Positions 27,119 through 36,762 of a stretch of DNA of 64,000 bases are shown piece by piece (the stretch's first letter is position 1; the number at the start of each line of letters is the position of its first letter). Origin of the DNA: Cupriavidus basilensis (GTDB lineage: Bacteria > Pseudomonadota > Gammaproteobacteria > Burkholderiales > Burkholderiaceae); NCBI RefSeq assembly GCF_000876015.1, contig NZ_BBQM01000025.1, positions 186,001 through 250,000 of the forward strand, in the 5' to 3' direction. The notes beneath the pieces were generated by a model, which saw nothing but the letters and a program-made list of their open reading frames with translations, was not told the origin of the DNA and made no database searches. Position numbers and translations under genes: made by a program.

Positions 27119-27957
27119 GCGACCTCATCGAATTCAGCAAACTCGCCATGACACTTGAGCCCTGGCGCTCGAAGATCGTCTTTGTTGGGGGGTGGGCCTA
27201 CCGGCTATACCGATACGAGCCTCGCGCCATCAATCCCGAGTACGGTGCGATCTTCACCCAGGACGCTGATGTAGCGTATGGCAGAGAGGAAGCCCTCGAG
27301 GGTGATATCAAGAAAGCGCTCGAGGGCGCTGGGTTTAAAGAAGAGCCCAATTTCGCAGGTGGTTTCCGACCGCCGGCAATGCGCTATACGTTGGGGGAGC
27401 AGGCCAACGGATTCTACGCGGAATTTCTCACGCCGCTGACCGGCAGCGGCAAGCGGCGTAACAAACGAACGAAGGAGTTTGAGGTTGATGCAACTGAACT
27501 CAACGCCGGTGTCGTCGCACAAAAACTGCGCCATCTCGACGTGCTGTTGCATGAACCGTGGCTCGTAACAATCCCTGCGGAGGAATCGGGGGTTAGTGAG
27601 GCTGTAGCAAACCTGCGCGTTCCGAATCCGGTGAGCTTCATGGTCCAGAAGCTCCTCATCCGTGATGACCGAGTCTCGAAGAAACGGGCGCAGGACGTCT
27701 TGTACATCTACGATGCAATGTACCTCTTCAATACGGTGATCGAAAGCGACCTCGTCCCGACTTGGAAGCGTCTCGAAGCAACCTTGGACGAACCACAACG
27801 CAAGTCCATTCATGCAGGCGCCAAAGCGCTGTTCTCGGACGTGAACGACACCATCCGTGATGCGGTGGAGATTCCTGAAGACCGCAAGATCGACCCGAAA
27901 GAAATGCTCTACATCTGCCAAACCGGCTTCGAGGAGCTTTTCGGCAAAGCGAAGTAG
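27115..27957 (+). CDS. AbiEii-type nucleotidyltransferase toxin
   Basis: 280-residue protein from a GTG at 27115. FVGGWAYRLYRYEP (residues about 24-37) matches the GG..A start of the nucleotidyltransferase fold and FTQDADVAY (about 46-54) the D-x-D metal site. A helical C-terminal half contains VSFMVQKLLIRDDR and KRAQDVLYIYDAMYL. AbiEii toxins transfer nucleotides onto tRNA or other targets to stop growth on phage infection. Tight overlap with the upstream gene supports the assignment. Confidence 0.78.
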   Translation: MSDLIEFSKLAMTLEPWRSKIVFVGGWAYRLYRYEPRAINPEYGAIFTQDADVAYGREEALEGDIKKALEGAGFKEEPNFAGGFRPPAMRYTLGEQANGFYAEFLTPLTGSGKRRNKRTKEFEVDATELNAGVVAQKLRHLDVLLHEPWLVTIPAEESGVSEAVANLRVPNPVSFMVQKLLIRDDRVSKKRAQDVLYIYDAMYLFNTVIESDLVPTWKRLEATLDEPQRKSIHAGAKALFSDVNDTIRDAVEIPEDRKIDPKEMLYICQTGFEELFGKAK

Positions 27958-28282
27958 GTAGCTCTCCGACCTGGTGCTTAAGAAGTTCCCGAGGATTGAT
28001 ATTTCCTCCGCCCCAAATAAGGGGATGCCTACGGGGGCGCGAGTACCTTCGGCCGGTTCCTGCTTCGCCGGGCGGCCTGACTGCACCATATCCCTCCGCA
28101 GGCAATATCGGCATATCCTGCCGCCCCCCTAAAGCGCGATTGCGGCACACACAGTCGACGACAGCTTCCGGTCGAAGCGGGCGCTAAACGTCGCAGGTAT
28201 CCGTTCTGCCGCGCCCCCTTGTTCAACAACCGGTTCGCCGGCGCTGATGCGCTCGGTACCTCGCAGTATGGCTAACTGTGCA
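27958..28282. other. Intergenic stretch with no recognised feature
   Basis: 325 bp between the convergent AbiEii-type gene and the gene at 28283. GC-rich, with short palindromes such as CCGGTTCGCCGGCG, but no gene, repeat copy or clear terminator that I can support. Confidence 0.5.
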
Positions 28283-29149
28283 TTACTCGGCCCGCATTGG
28301 ATCAGTAGCCTGACCCGGTTGTGCGGGCGTATTGAGCCTGTTGAGCAAGTCGATGGCGTCGTCCTCGCTCAGTTCGGTGAACAGCGGAGGCAGATACCTC
28401 ACTTGCATCTGCAGTTGGCTCCCGCCAGTGACTTCAGGCAGGACAATCCGAACATTATCGAGCACCTGTTCTAGACCACCGTCTAGAGTGAGAAAGCGAA
28501 CCCTGAGTTGAATTGGCAATTCTCTTGCCACAGCTTTTACAAGCGCGATTCTCGGAATGAGGTGGACGTCGCTCAGCACGTTATACGTTGCGTCTGGCTT
28601 TGCAGGCTTCAGCATCTTGCGTGCATCAAGGTTGCCGTACAAGCAGGCGACGAACAGAACCACGATGCCGTCAGTCCTTTTCAGCCCGCCCGATATTGCA
28701 AGTTCAGCGAACTTATCTTCGACGGCCCTGCGCGCAGCTGGTGCGACCGGTTCAATGATTAAAGGTGCCGCCTTCGTCCGGAACGCTGCGCGCGCGTCCC
28801 AGTCGGCTTCCCGAAGTCCCGCAAAGAGCTGAGCGAACATATCCTTTGCAGACTTAAGGTACTCGGAGTCTGTACGCGCAGACCTGAAAAAACGGGAGAC
28901 CGCTTCCGTTTCCTTCTCAAGCTGCATTGTTTTCTCGGTCACGTTGTCTTCGCGTCCATGTTCGCCCTCCATCAACGATGGCAATGGACTGATGGCGTAT
29001 TGAGGCATGTCGATTCCCCGAAGAAAATCGAGCATCCGTTGCTCCTTATTCCCTTTCTGTTCCTTTCCGGCGATCGCGACTTTGATGACGGACAATACAT
29101 TGCGATCCAGAAGAAAAAGCGTGTCGATCTGTAAATTGGTGGAGTTCAT
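28283..29149 (-). CDS. Hypothetical protein, possibly PIN-like
   Basis: 288-residue protein from an ATG at 29149. It opens with a beta-strand and acid, TLFLLDRNVLSVIKVAIAG, and later has KRTDGIVVLFVACLYGNLDARKM followed by NVLSDVHLIPRIALV. Spaced acids after short strands are reminiscent of PIN-type nucleases, but the match is weak. Its GC is clearly lower than that of the flanks, a sign of separate acquisition. It is a lone gene transcribed toward the AbiE-like pair. Confidence 0.55.
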   Translation of the reverse strand: MNSTNLQIDTLFLLDRNVLSVIKVAIAGKEQKGNKEQRMLDFLRGIDMPQYAISPLPSLMEGEHGREDNVTEKTMQLEKETEAVSRFFRSARTDSEYLKSAKDMFAQLFAGLREADWDARAAFRTKAAPLIIEPVAPAARRAVEDKFAELAISGGLKRTDGIVVLFVACLYGNLDARKMLKPAKPDATYNVLSDVHLIPRIALVKAVARELPIQLRVRFLTLDGGLEQVLDNVRIVLPEVTGGSQLQMQVRYLPPLFTELSEDDAIDLLNRLNTPAQPGQATDPMRAE

Positions 29150-29628
29150 ATTTTTTCATTTATATTGGATGGACGGCTCTTTGACTGGTTACCTAACCCT
29201 ACTATATCCTTCAATGAAGTGAGCGCGGGAAAATATGAAAGCCGTGGCCGTTGATACGTGCAATACGTGCGTGCCTGGCCTCCCTTCGCCCACGTGGAAC
29301 GAACTCAGACACTGGAGCCAGACTGGCATTACCTTAAACGAACTCTGTGCCGAGAGACGCATGGGCATGAATCTTCATGCATGGCGAACTGTCCAATCCA
29401 GAAAAATAACTGCACCGACGTTTGCGAGCTCGCTGCTTTTGGTGGACACGCTTACGCGAAAATGAGTGGAGCAGTCGTATGGGGGCGCGATCCCAACGTC
29501 CTAGATCATCACCGCTATTTCCCCATGGCTGTCGGCCAAGCATTCGCTGAGGCGATCGACCGCAAATCAGAATTTCCACTTCTGGCGACCGACACAGCAA
29601 GCCTTCATAGCTTTCCGATGCTCCTCGC

Positions 29629-29880
29629 CTAGCAGGCTGCGGAAGTACTCCCCGCACACATGCAGAATTTTTCGCTGGTGCGGGCAGGTGTGCCTGGATT
29701 TCATAATCCGGAAGATGCAAGCCCTCGCATTGAGTTTTCTTGCGGCGGGAGGCCCGTTTCCAGCGTCAGTCCCTCGATCACCGCAACTGCGGGCGGATCT
29801 GTCCCAACGAGCGCATCCGCACCAGGTTGTACGCGGCGATGCTCAGCACGAACATCTGCTCCACCCGCTCACCTTCCACT
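29629..29880 (-). mobile_element. Insertion-sequence scar: transposase C-terminus and right end
   Basis: The minus strand encodes GERVEQMFVLSIAAYNLVRM then RSLGQIRPQLR and a stop. This AYNLVRM ending is typical of IS5/IS1182-type DDE transposases. It is followed by about 150 bp of tail that ends in TACTTCCGCAGCCTGCTAG (29629-29647), which looks like a terminal repeat. The left part of the element is gone. The rest of 29150-30084 contains no other supported gene. Confidence 0.55.
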
Positions 29881-30084
29881 GCCAAGAAAACTCGCGCGCG
29901 GCTACCCCTCTCCCTGGTGGCTCAAGATCAGCCAATTTCTGCCGATGTGGATTGGTTGGGGTCTTTGCGCGCTCAACTATTTGTCGGGGCGTCGCGCGGA
30001 CTTGACTTCCCGGCCAAGTCGGTAAGCTAAGTACAAGCGCTACAGAAATGCGCCAAAGCCCTGAAACTCAATAGGAAAAGAAAA

Positions 30085-30936
30085 ATGCAAAAGAGCACCA
30101 AGTTCGCGTTCTCCGCAGTTGCCGCAGCCGCGGTCCTCGCACTGGCCGCATGCGGCGGCGGCGGTGGCGATGCGCCGGCCGCCTCGGCCCCGGCCACGAC
30201 GACGCCTCCGCCCGCGCCGGCGATCACCGTCCAGGGCACCGCCCCGGCTGTCACCGCTGATCCGCTGGCCGTGGTTTTCGTGCCGTCGACCGAGACTTCG
30301 ACGCGTTCGACGCAACAATCGATCGCCGCGAATTCCTTTGTGGCTTCATTCCAAAAGACCACGAGCGAAGGCGCATACACCACCATCGGCCCGGACGCCA
30401 ACAGCCTGATCTCGCTGTCCTCCGGCAAGGTTGTCGATGTTTCCGGTAACGGTGAATATGCGATCGGTCGATGGACCGATGGTTCGAGCAACATTCTGGG
30501 CAGCTTGAACAGCAACCAGGGAGCGCACTATGTGGTCGGCAAGCCCCTAGCACTCAATGCGGACTTCAGCGGCGCACCGACGGTCAAGGCGAATTGCACG
30601 GCTATCGCCGCCACCTCACCAACGGCGACCAGCGGTAATTTTGCCCCGGGCAAATTGAACTCCGCCACCGGTGTGATCGGCATCACCTTCCCCGGAATCG
30701 AGACTCTGACGCTCGATATCGCAATCGGGTCGGATGCCCATGCAACGGCCACGATCACGGGCACCCTCTTATACGGCGTCGGCTCGGCATCGGGAGTTCT
30801 TTTTCACCTCCAAGCACTCGGCAGCGACCCGAAGAATCCCCTCGTTGCCCTCGGCTACTCGATGCCGACACCTACGAGCGGGGACGTCTCGGGCGTCGTT
30901 GTCCTGAAGTGCACCAGCCCGACTGGCCCTGTCTGA
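30085..30936 (+). CDS. Secreted lipoprotein, unknown function
   Basis: 283 residues with a lipoprotein signal: MQKSTKFAFSAVAAAAVLAL then AAC at the lipobox (Cys about 23) and a Gly/Ala/Pro-rich linker. The mature region is a beta-rich domain (GEYAIGRWTDGSSNILGSLN; HATATITGTLLYG) that resembles transferrin-binding-protein-like barrels of the HphA/TbpB type. This link is weak. It is convergent with pilV across a strong hairpin. An AGGAAAAGAAAA ribosome-binding region precedes the ATG. Confidence 0.7.
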   Translation: MQKSTKFAFSAVAAAAVLALAACGGGGGDAPAASAPATTTPPPAPAITVQGTAPAVTADPLAVVFVPSTETSTRSTQQSIAANSFVASFQKTTSEGAYTTIGPDANSLISLSSGKVVDVSGNGEYAIGRWTDGSSNILGSLNSNQGAHYVVGKPLALNADFSGAPTVKANCTAIAATSPTATSGNFAPGKLNSATGVIGITFPGIETLTLDIAIGSDAHATATITGTLLYGVGSASGVLFHLQALGSDPKNPLVALGYSMPTPTSGDVSGVVVLKCTSPTGPV

Positions 30937-30942
30937 GTTACG

Positions 30943-30975
30943 GGGGGGGGGAACCGGCGTTGCCGATTCCCCCAA
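30943..30975. terminator. Bidirectional hairpin terminator
   Basis: GGGGAACCGGC and GCCGATTCCCC flank a GTT loop, giving a long stem with one mismatch between the convergent lipoprotein gene and pilV. The left arm is part of a run of ten Gs. Confidence 0.65.
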
Positions 30976-30991
30976 AACAAGCGGCTCCCGC

Positions 30992-32296
30992 CTAGCCACC
31001 GTTTCCGCCGGGATTCGACAAATACCCGGTCGACGTCGGGATGAATTCGGTGCCGGGAGCGCATGCCCACCCGCCAACGGGACTTTGTTGTCCGGGGGCT
31101 CCCGCCTTCGTGACGCAGATCCCAACATAGCAATAGTTGCTGCAAACAGTCGCTCCGCCAACGACGACGCCATCAGCTACGCTCGATGTTCCGCTACCAA
31201 GTCGCCATACACTGCTTTGGCATGACAAGACGCGCCCAGCAGGGTCAGAACGGATTGACCCCTGAGGGTCTCCGCACCACTGCCCTTCAGTGACCGTCTG
31301 CCCGCCACCGGTAGACGGCACAATTGAGCCCGCCGCATACAGATACCCATTCGCCGCCACTGAACCAGTTGCCGAAATATTTCCGTAGCTTGTGACTTGA
31401 TTCGTAGTCACCGCATTCGCGGACATCAGCCCGCCTACTGAGGCGTCACCATAGGACTGAATGCGGTTGCCATAGAGGCCATTCGCGCTGGCATTACCCG
31501 CAATCGACGCATCGCCAGCGGAACGCAGCGTGCCGCCGCTGACCTGGCCGGCCGCGGCCACATTGCCGTTTGCGGAGACGGAGCCATTGGACTGGAAGTT
31601 GCCCACCCTGTTCATGGCCTGGTTGTTGGCATCCATCGGACCGGTGAGGTTCAGCGAACCATCGCGTTTGTAGAACTGGTTCATGCTCTGCGCCAGCAGC
31701 GAGCTATTTCCCACGCGCATCATGAGCACGCCGGCCGGCGAGCCGGGTAGCGGATTGGGCGCGGTCCAGCTCGCCGCCATCCCCGTGACCACCGTCGGCG
31801 ACTCGGCGTAGGACGTGCCCCCGTCGACGCCTGCTGTTTCGACCGCCAGCGTCATATGGTCCGTCCGGATATTGCCGGCCGTGTCCCGATATGCCGTGGT
31901 CGAGTACAGCCGCCCGGGAATCGTGCAGCCCGTGATATCGCCCGCGCAGTTCGTCGGCGTCAGGTCGATTGCGAACGTGAGGCCGAGTGGGCTTTTTTCG
32001 CTGTAGCCAATCGGGAGCAGCTTCAGGTTGATGAAGTCCTGAATCGTCGGATGCAGCGGATTGGCCACGACCGCGGACACGCTCCCCACCGTCATGGTTG
32101 TCGAGCCGGCCGGGCTCGCAGCGAGCGCCGTGAAGTTGTCGAACGTGTACGTGTTCGCCGCACTGGCCACGTTGGCCATATATTGGCCCGTCCCGATTGA
32201 CAGGGCTTCGTCGATCGCCTTGTTCGAGGTCGAGATCGTCGTGGCCAAGGCGATGGACGACACGATTAGCGTGAAAGACATGTCCGTGAGCAGCAC
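30992..32296 (-). CDS. pilV: PilV, type IVb pilus tip adhesin (minor pilin)
   Basis: 434-residue protein starting at a GTG (32296) after TAGGAG. A pilin-type hydrophobic helix (MSFTLIVSSIALATTIST) is followed by a pseudopilin body. Next comes a repetitive stalk with pseudo-hexapeptide repeats (SNGSVSANGNVAAAGQVSG; GDASVGGLMSANAVTTNQV) and a Cys-rich C-terminal head (VCSNYCYVGICV). In R64-type thin pili PilV chooses the recipient, and its C-terminus is varied by a shufflon; no recombinase or inverted shufflon segments are seen here, so the tip is fixed. Last gene of the leftward operon. Confidence 0.82.
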   Translation of the reverse strand: MLLTDMSFTLIVSSIALATTISTSNKAIDEALSIGTGQYMANVASAANTYTFDNFTALAASPAGSTTMTVGSVSAVVANPLHPTIQDFINLKLLPIGYSEKSPLGLTFAIDLTPTNCAGDITGCTIPGRLYSTTAYRDTAGNIRTDHMTLAVETAGVDGGTSYAESPTVVTGMAASWTAPNPLPGSPAGVLMMRVGNSSLLAQSMNQFYKRDGSLNLTGPMDANNQAMNRVGNFQSNGSVSANGNVAAAGQVSGGTLRSAGDASIAGNASANGLYGNRIQSYGDASVGGLMSANAVTTNQVTSYGNISATGSVAANGYLYAAGSIVPSTGGGQTVTEGQWCGDPQGSIRSDPAGRVLSCQSSVWRLGSGTSSVADGVVVGGATVCSNYCYVGICVTKAGAPGQQSPVGGWACAPGTEFIPTSTGYLSNPGGNGG

Positions 32297-32420
32297 GGTC
32301 AGCTCCTATGGAAATGCCCGATCGAATGACCGGGCAGGTGTGGCAGCAAGCTATTTTCGGACACAAATGCATAGCGCCTGCGTCCGAAAGCTCGCGAGAA
32401 CAGGCCCTCTTTCGATGTGA

Positions 32421-33056
32421 TTACGACGTGAACAGGTTGATCGTGTTGCTGCCGCCCGAGCACGAAACCTTGCTGGGGTCGATCGTGGCGCCGACCGCCT
32501 TGATCACCGTGTTGTTCACGATGATCTTGCCTGCGCTGGCTTGGTACGAACCAACGATCGATACGCACGCAGCATCGGGCTGGTTCGGAATCGTCCATTG
32601 CAGCGAGTCGTTAGCACTGAGCAACTGCGACGGCGCGACGGTAAGCGTGCCACCGCCGGGCTGGAGAATCACGCTGCCGCTGGCCTCGGTCATCGTGGTC
32701 AGGTCGCGGAAGATGCCGTTGCCGATGAGGCCTGCCATCGTCACCTTGTCGTACTGGCCACGGTACGATGTCTTCACCTTCCCGATCACGCTGTTGAGCT
32801 CGGTGGTCAGTTGCTGCACCTGCGAATCGGTCTGGTTCCGCGAGAAATAGACGAGACCGGCGAGCAGCGCCAGGCCCGCGAGCAGGAGGTAAAAGCCGTA
32901 GTCATCGAGCACGCCGCCCCACTGCCGGCGTGTCCGCTTGTTGCGCTGCCCTTCCTTCATCCCCGAGACATTGAGCGGGGCCGTGGTTGCGTGATCCGGC
33001 GTGTTGCGGTTGAACGTGTCGACTGCCAGCGTGCCGGCTTGTTTGGTGCGTGCCAT
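32421..33056 (-). CDS. pilS: PilS, type IVb major pilin precursor
   Basis: 211 residues. A long hydrophilic leader (about 46 aa, with KEGQRNKRTRRQWGG) precedes the hydrophobic helix YGFYLLLAGLALLAGLVYF. The globular head has a Cys pair (AACVSI and KVSCSG) that could form the pilin disulfide. Leader, helix and head fit type IVb pilins of the PilS group, though the canonical G-F/M cleavage site is unusual (WGG-VLDDYGF). It sits between pilR and pilV, as in R64. Confidence 0.78.
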   Translation of the reverse strand: MARTKQAGTLAVDTFNRNTPDHATTAPLNVSGMKEGQRNKRTRRQWGGVLDDYGFYLLLAGLALLAGLVYFSRNQTDSQVQQLTTELNSVIGKVKTSYRGQYDKVTMAGLIGNGIFRDLTTMTEASGSVILQPGGGTLTVAPSQLLSANDSLQWTIPNQPDAACVSIVGSYQASAGKIIVNNTVIKAVGATIDPSKVSCSGGSNTINLFTS

Positions 33057-33071
33057 GTTCGGTTCTCCAGG

Positions 33072-34292
33072 TTAGGGGTGAATGGCGGGGGTAGAAGGGG
33101 CGCCCATGTATCCAGACATCTTCTGGATACGGGCATTGGTCTTGACTTCGTCAATCATGAAAGCGGGCATATAAGCCAGCGCGACCATCAGCCCAACGAG
33201 CAGAATGCTGGCGCGTCGGTTGAATCGCCCGGCCTTCACCTGCATCTCGCGCGGCGTGCTCTTGAGCATTTCCTTCGAGACCGACTCCAGCATCTTCGAC
33301 AGGTTGCTCTCGTACTCGGCAACGTCCTGAATTCGGAAGCTGGTCGCTTTATCGAACAGGCCCGTGTCGAAAACCTTGCCGCCGTCGTTCGGCGAGTATT
33401 CGAGGTTGAGCAGCATCCGGTCGATGTGGTAAGCGAGGTACGGATACGCAGTCGAGCGAATCAGCTCCAGGGCCTGCGTGAGGTTGCGCGCGTCCGTGCC
33501 AAACTTCCGGGTCGACGAGGCCATCCCCGCAAGGAACTGCGCCCCGTGGAAGCGTCGGAAGAAGTCGAACACGATGACCCTTCGGTCCAACCACGCGCGG
33601 TATCGGCCCGTGTAGCGCGTCAGTGCACGCACGATCCAATACACGATGCCTACCTCGGTCAGCAACACCGCCCAGCCCCAGTGCCGGATGAACGCCGACC
33701 CATAGTGGTACGCCGACGCCAACGGCCCGTAGTTTTCAACCCGCAGGTTCACGGCGAACGCCTTGTCCAGCTCGGGTGCTACCAGGAACGCGATCAGCGC
33801 AAGGTACGCGTGCAGAATCACCAGCGTCATACCCACACTGAAGAGCGTCGACGCGATGCCGGTCTTTGCATCCTCAAGCGCGATCAGGTTTTCCGAGAGG
33901 GCATATAGCCCCTCCCGGATGTCCCCGCCCTGCTCGGCAACCGCGAGAATCGGGATGTCCTCGTCCGGCACCGTGCCGCGGAAGATCTCCGACAGGCGGA
34001 CTTGTTGGGCTTCCCCGTGCAGGCCTTCCCAGCGGGCGAGCCAGTGCGCAGCCAGGCGCCCGAGCGGCTCGCCGGCGCGGCGTGTCGCGTCCTTCGCGAA
34101 ATGGTTGGAAATCGGCTCCCCGGGTGTCGCATCGATGCGCTTGGCCAGGTCGAAGTAGTATTGCGCGCGTTCCGAGCGGAACCGCAGCTTGGCCCAGAAC
34201 AGCTTGTCGGAAAACATGCGGTCGCCCGCGCTCACGACGCGCCGGCCGACCAGTTTGCCAAACGCACCGCGAATCTTTTCGCTCATCGTCAT
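33072..34292 (-). CDS. pilR: PilR, inner-membrane platform protein of the pilus
   Basis: 406 residues, GspF/PilC family. Two copies of the cytoplasmic GspF fold (NHFAKDATRRAGEPLGRLA; IRSTAYPYLAYHIDRMLLNL) alternate with membrane helices (TLVILHAYLALIAFLVAPEL; ILLVGLMVALAYMPAFMID). The frame is open far upstream, but the true start is the ATG at 34292, which overlaps the pilQ stop region; MSEKIRGAFGKL opens the protein. Works with PilQ to polymerise pilin. Confidence 0.85.
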   Translation of the reverse strand: MTMSEKIRGAFGKLVGRRVVSAGDRMFSDKLFWAKLRFRSERAQYYFDLAKRIDATPGEPISNHFAKDATRRAGEPLGRLAAHWLARWEGLHGEAQQVRLSEIFRGTVPDEDIPILAVAEQGGDIREGLYALSENLIALEDAKTGIASTLFSVGMTLVILHAYLALIAFLVAPELDKAFAVNLRVENYGPLASAYHYGSAFIRHWGWAVLLTEVGIVYWIVRALTRYTGRYRAWLDRRVIVFDFFRRFHGAQFLAGMASSTRKFGTDARNLTQALELIRSTAYPYLAYHIDRMLLNLEYSPNDGGKVFDTGLFDKATSFRIQDVAEYESNLSKMLESVSKEMLKSTPREMQVKAGRFNRRASILLVGLMVALAYMPAFMIDEVKTNARIQKMSGYMGAPSTPAIHP

Positions 34293-34293
34293 G

Positions 34294-36126
34294 TCACGCT
34301 CCATCGTGGCGCATCTTGCGACGCGCAAGCTTTGCCTCGTAGGCATCCATCGAGCACAGGCGCTCCGCCTCGCGCGGATCGACGACGCCGGTGAACACGT
34401 TGTACATCGCGACCTCGAAGCAAGATTTGCCGGTGCTGTCGGGCTGGTCGAATCCGAGCACTCTCTTGCTGCGCTGGTAGGCGGCGAGCTCCAGGTTTCG
34501 CGCGTCGCGGATGTATGCGAGATCCTGTTCGTCTGGCTCGAACATCTCGGCGGCCACGGTGCGACCGCGGATGCCATTGAGCATCGGCAGATTGGGGCGG
34601 CGGCACAGGGGGCACCCTTCCATGTTGCGAACCCGCATGCCGTCGACGTCGAACTGGAAGAGCCGCTCTATCTGCTTCAGCTTCTCCGCGCCGAGAATCT
34701 GCTTCATCTCGTCGCCCTGATGGCCGCACGAGCAGGTCTTGGGAACGAGTGCCTGGTAGACGTAGAGGTTCACGAAGCCCGGCGTGGCCAGTACGCTGCG
34801 CGGGATTTGCAGTTCCCCATCCGAGAGACGGTCCGGCGCCTGCAGTGCACTCGGCGCGTGCACCGTCGTCAACGCTCGCAGGCCCGCGCCAGCGACGTCA
34901 CGGAAGAGGCCCGCCGACTCGTGATCGCGCACCTCACCGATCGACACGAAATGCGGGTTCATCCGCTTGATCTGACGCTTGACCGCGATGAAGGGGTCTT
35001 CGTCGCGATTCGCGCCATCCAGTGTCCGCGCGATCGAGAAATGATGCGTGCCGCGCGCGAGCAGCTCAACGGGGTCTTCGACCGCCATCTTGTGCATCCA
35101 GTCGGGCAACTTCTGCATCACGGCATGTGCAGACGTGGTCTTGCCAGAGCCAACCACCCCGACGAAGACGGTGCCACCGCCCAACTGGAGCGTAGTGCGG
35201 TCGATGATCTGCGCCTGGCTCGGGAAATAGCCCAGATCCTTCACAAAATCGACCGTCCTGTCTTCGACCTCCTCGCGGTGCAAACGCATAACCGTCACGT
35301 GGCCGGTGGCGCTCTGCATCGACGCCCAGCGCAACACCACCGCCTGGTCGTCGACGCGGGCACGAATGCTGGTCTGTTGCGGCAACACCCGACTGAATAC
35401 GCCCTGCGATCCGCCCTTTCCTTTCTGCCAGACATGAGCCAATGTATCGAGCAGCACGCCGGTTTCCATTCGGAATTCGGGCGGGGCAACCAGATGGCCG
35501 TCGATCGCAAAGCGGATCTGCGACATGCCACCGTGGTCAGCCACCTCCCAATGCAGGTCCGACGCGTTTTCGGTCAAAGCAAACCGAATCGCGGACTCGA
35601 AGTTCTGCCACAAGGCGCTTCCACTCCGCCGACCCATCCCGCCGGCAATCTCCTCCCGCCCGGCGCTCGAATCGAAACTGCCACGCGAAAGCGTCACCAT
35701 GACCTGCGCGGCTGCCACGTGGACGCACTTCGCGGCAGCGTCATAGCGCAGGCGCAGTTGGCGTTGGATCTCTTCGGTGAAGTCCGAACTGAGCATCTCG
35801 CGGGTGAGAATCAGTGCGTATTCGCCGCGCTCTGTGCCGCCGGCGCTCTTCGGTTCGCTAACCAGCACCGGGCAAATCTCATGGCGCAATGACGGAGACA
35901 TCCGAAGGTCGTCATATAGCGGCCGCACGAACTGTGGCAGGTCATCGACGGTTCGGATCTCTTCGCCGTCAGCCGGTGCAGCTGCTGCGCCAAGTAACGT
36001 CGCATGAGCGTGCGGAGCGGCCGGTGCAGTCTGCACCAGCGCTGGCGTTGCGCCCGACAGCACTGTCACACCACCCGTTGTGGGAACGCTGTGAGCCGCC
36101 GTGTCGCGTTTGGAGAAGAATCGCAT
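34294..36126 (-). CDS. pilQ: PilQ, pilus assembly ATPase
   Basis: 610-residue secretion ATPase of the PilB/GspE group. It has Walker A FVGVVGSGKTTSAH, the Asp box MNPHFVSIGEVRD (Walker B with GEVRD), and a His box TTVHAPSALQ. A zinc-binding region (KTCSCGHQG and EGCPLCRR) is typical of PilB-type ATPases. The N-terminal 170 residues are a less conserved adaptor domain. It powers pilus extension with PilR. Confidence 0.88.
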   Translation of the reverse strand: MRFFSKRDTAAHSVPTTGGVTVLSGATPALVQTAPAAPHAHATLLGAAAAPADGEEIRTVDDLPQFVRPLYDDLRMSPSLRHEICPVLVSEPKSAGGTERGEYALILTREMLSSDFTEEIQRQLRLRYDAAAKCVHVAAAQVMVTLSRGSFDSSAGREEIAGGMGRRSGSALWQNFESAIRFALTENASDLHWEVADHGGMSQIRFAIDGHLVAPPEFRMETGVLLDTLAHVWQKGKGGSQGVFSRVLPQQTSIRARVDDQAVVLRWASMQSATGHVTVMRLHREEVEDRTVDFVKDLGYFPSQAQIIDRTTLQLGGGTVFVGVVGSGKTTSAHAVMQKLPDWMHKMAVEDPVELLARGTHHFSIARTLDGANRDEDPFIAVKRQIKRMNPHFVSIGEVRDHESAGLFRDVAGAGLRALTTVHAPSALQAPDRLSDGELQIPRSVLATPGFVNLYVYQALVPKTCSCGHQGDEMKQILGAEKLKQIERLFQFDVDGMRVRNMEGCPLCRRPNLPMLNGIRGRTVAAEMFEPDEQDLAYIRDARNLELAAYQRSKRVLGFDQPDSTGKSCFEVAMYNVFTGVVDPREAERLCSMDAYEAKLARRKMRHDGA

Positions 36127-36132
36127 GTTGCG

Positions 36133-36762
36133 TCAGCTCTTGGCCGTGGCGGACGCTGCCACAGGCAACGGCGCTGGCTGCATCGCGGGCATCGTCGGCG
36201 CCCGCAACGGCATCCCGGGCTGCGGCTGCGGTGCCGTCGGCGCGATCCCCGCGCCAACGCCCGCGGGCACCGGATCGACCTTACGAGATACCGTCGGCTC
36301 GGGGTCCACCAGTTGGCCCGGGAGCGCAGTCAGGTCCTCCTCCACCAAGTTGGCGACCAGCTTGGCCTTTCCGCGCGTGAGCGTTGTGCCCTTTTCCGTC
36401 ACGGACGCCACCGTGTACCCGCGGATCGTGGCGCCCACCTTGGCGGGATACAGTTGCCCCTGCCAGCGCACATAGCCGCGCAATTCCTTGCGAATGCCGA
36501 GCGCGGACGCGTCCACCCCATAAACGGCCACGGTCTGAGGGCCCCGGTCTTTGGGCACAGCGGCGACTGCGCCGGCAGGAGCGGCCGATACGATGGGCGG
36601 CGGCGCGCCCTTGGCGAGTTCCTGATCGAGCTGCTGCTCAGCCAATTGCGCATCCTTGGCGATCAGGCGCTGCGTCTCGGTCGTCGGCTTCGCCTCCTCG
36701 GCTCGTGCACCGAAGGAACTGGCCAGCGCGAGCGCCGCGAAGGTGATCAAGGTTCGTTTCAT
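36133..36762 (-). CDS. pilP: PilP, pilus assembly protein
   Basis: 209 residues with a signal peptide (MKRTLITFAALALASSFGARA), a helical region, a Pro-rich C-terminus and a central segment (VYGVDASALGIRKELRGYVR, PAKVGATIRGYTVASV) resembling the PilP/GspC homology region. The start codon is ATG 36762, and its first five bases ATGAA abut the IscB element exactly; the native ribosome-binding site lies on the far side of the element (38475-38481). Translation now probably depends on coupling to the overlapping iscB stop (ATGA). Confidence 0.8.
   Translation of the reverse strand: MKRTLITFAALALASSFGARAEEAKPTTETQRLIAKDAQLAEQQLDQELAKGAPPPIVSAAPAGAVAAVPKDRGPQTVAVYGVDASALGIRKELRGYVRWQGQLYPAKVGATIRGYTVASVTEKGTTLTRGKAKLVANLVEEDLTALPGQLVDPEPTVSRKVDPVPAGVGAGIAPTAPQPQPGMPLRAPTMPAMQPAPLPVAASATAKS

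Noticed and set aside
29235..29632. Overlapping short plus-strand frames after the 28.3-kb gene
   Set aside because: No motif, no ribosome-binding site of note, and they run into the IS scar.
32541..33908. 455-aa plus-strand frame opposite pilS/pilR
   Set aside because: Antisense shadow rich in Arg/His/Val; the minus strand has clear PilS and PilR features.
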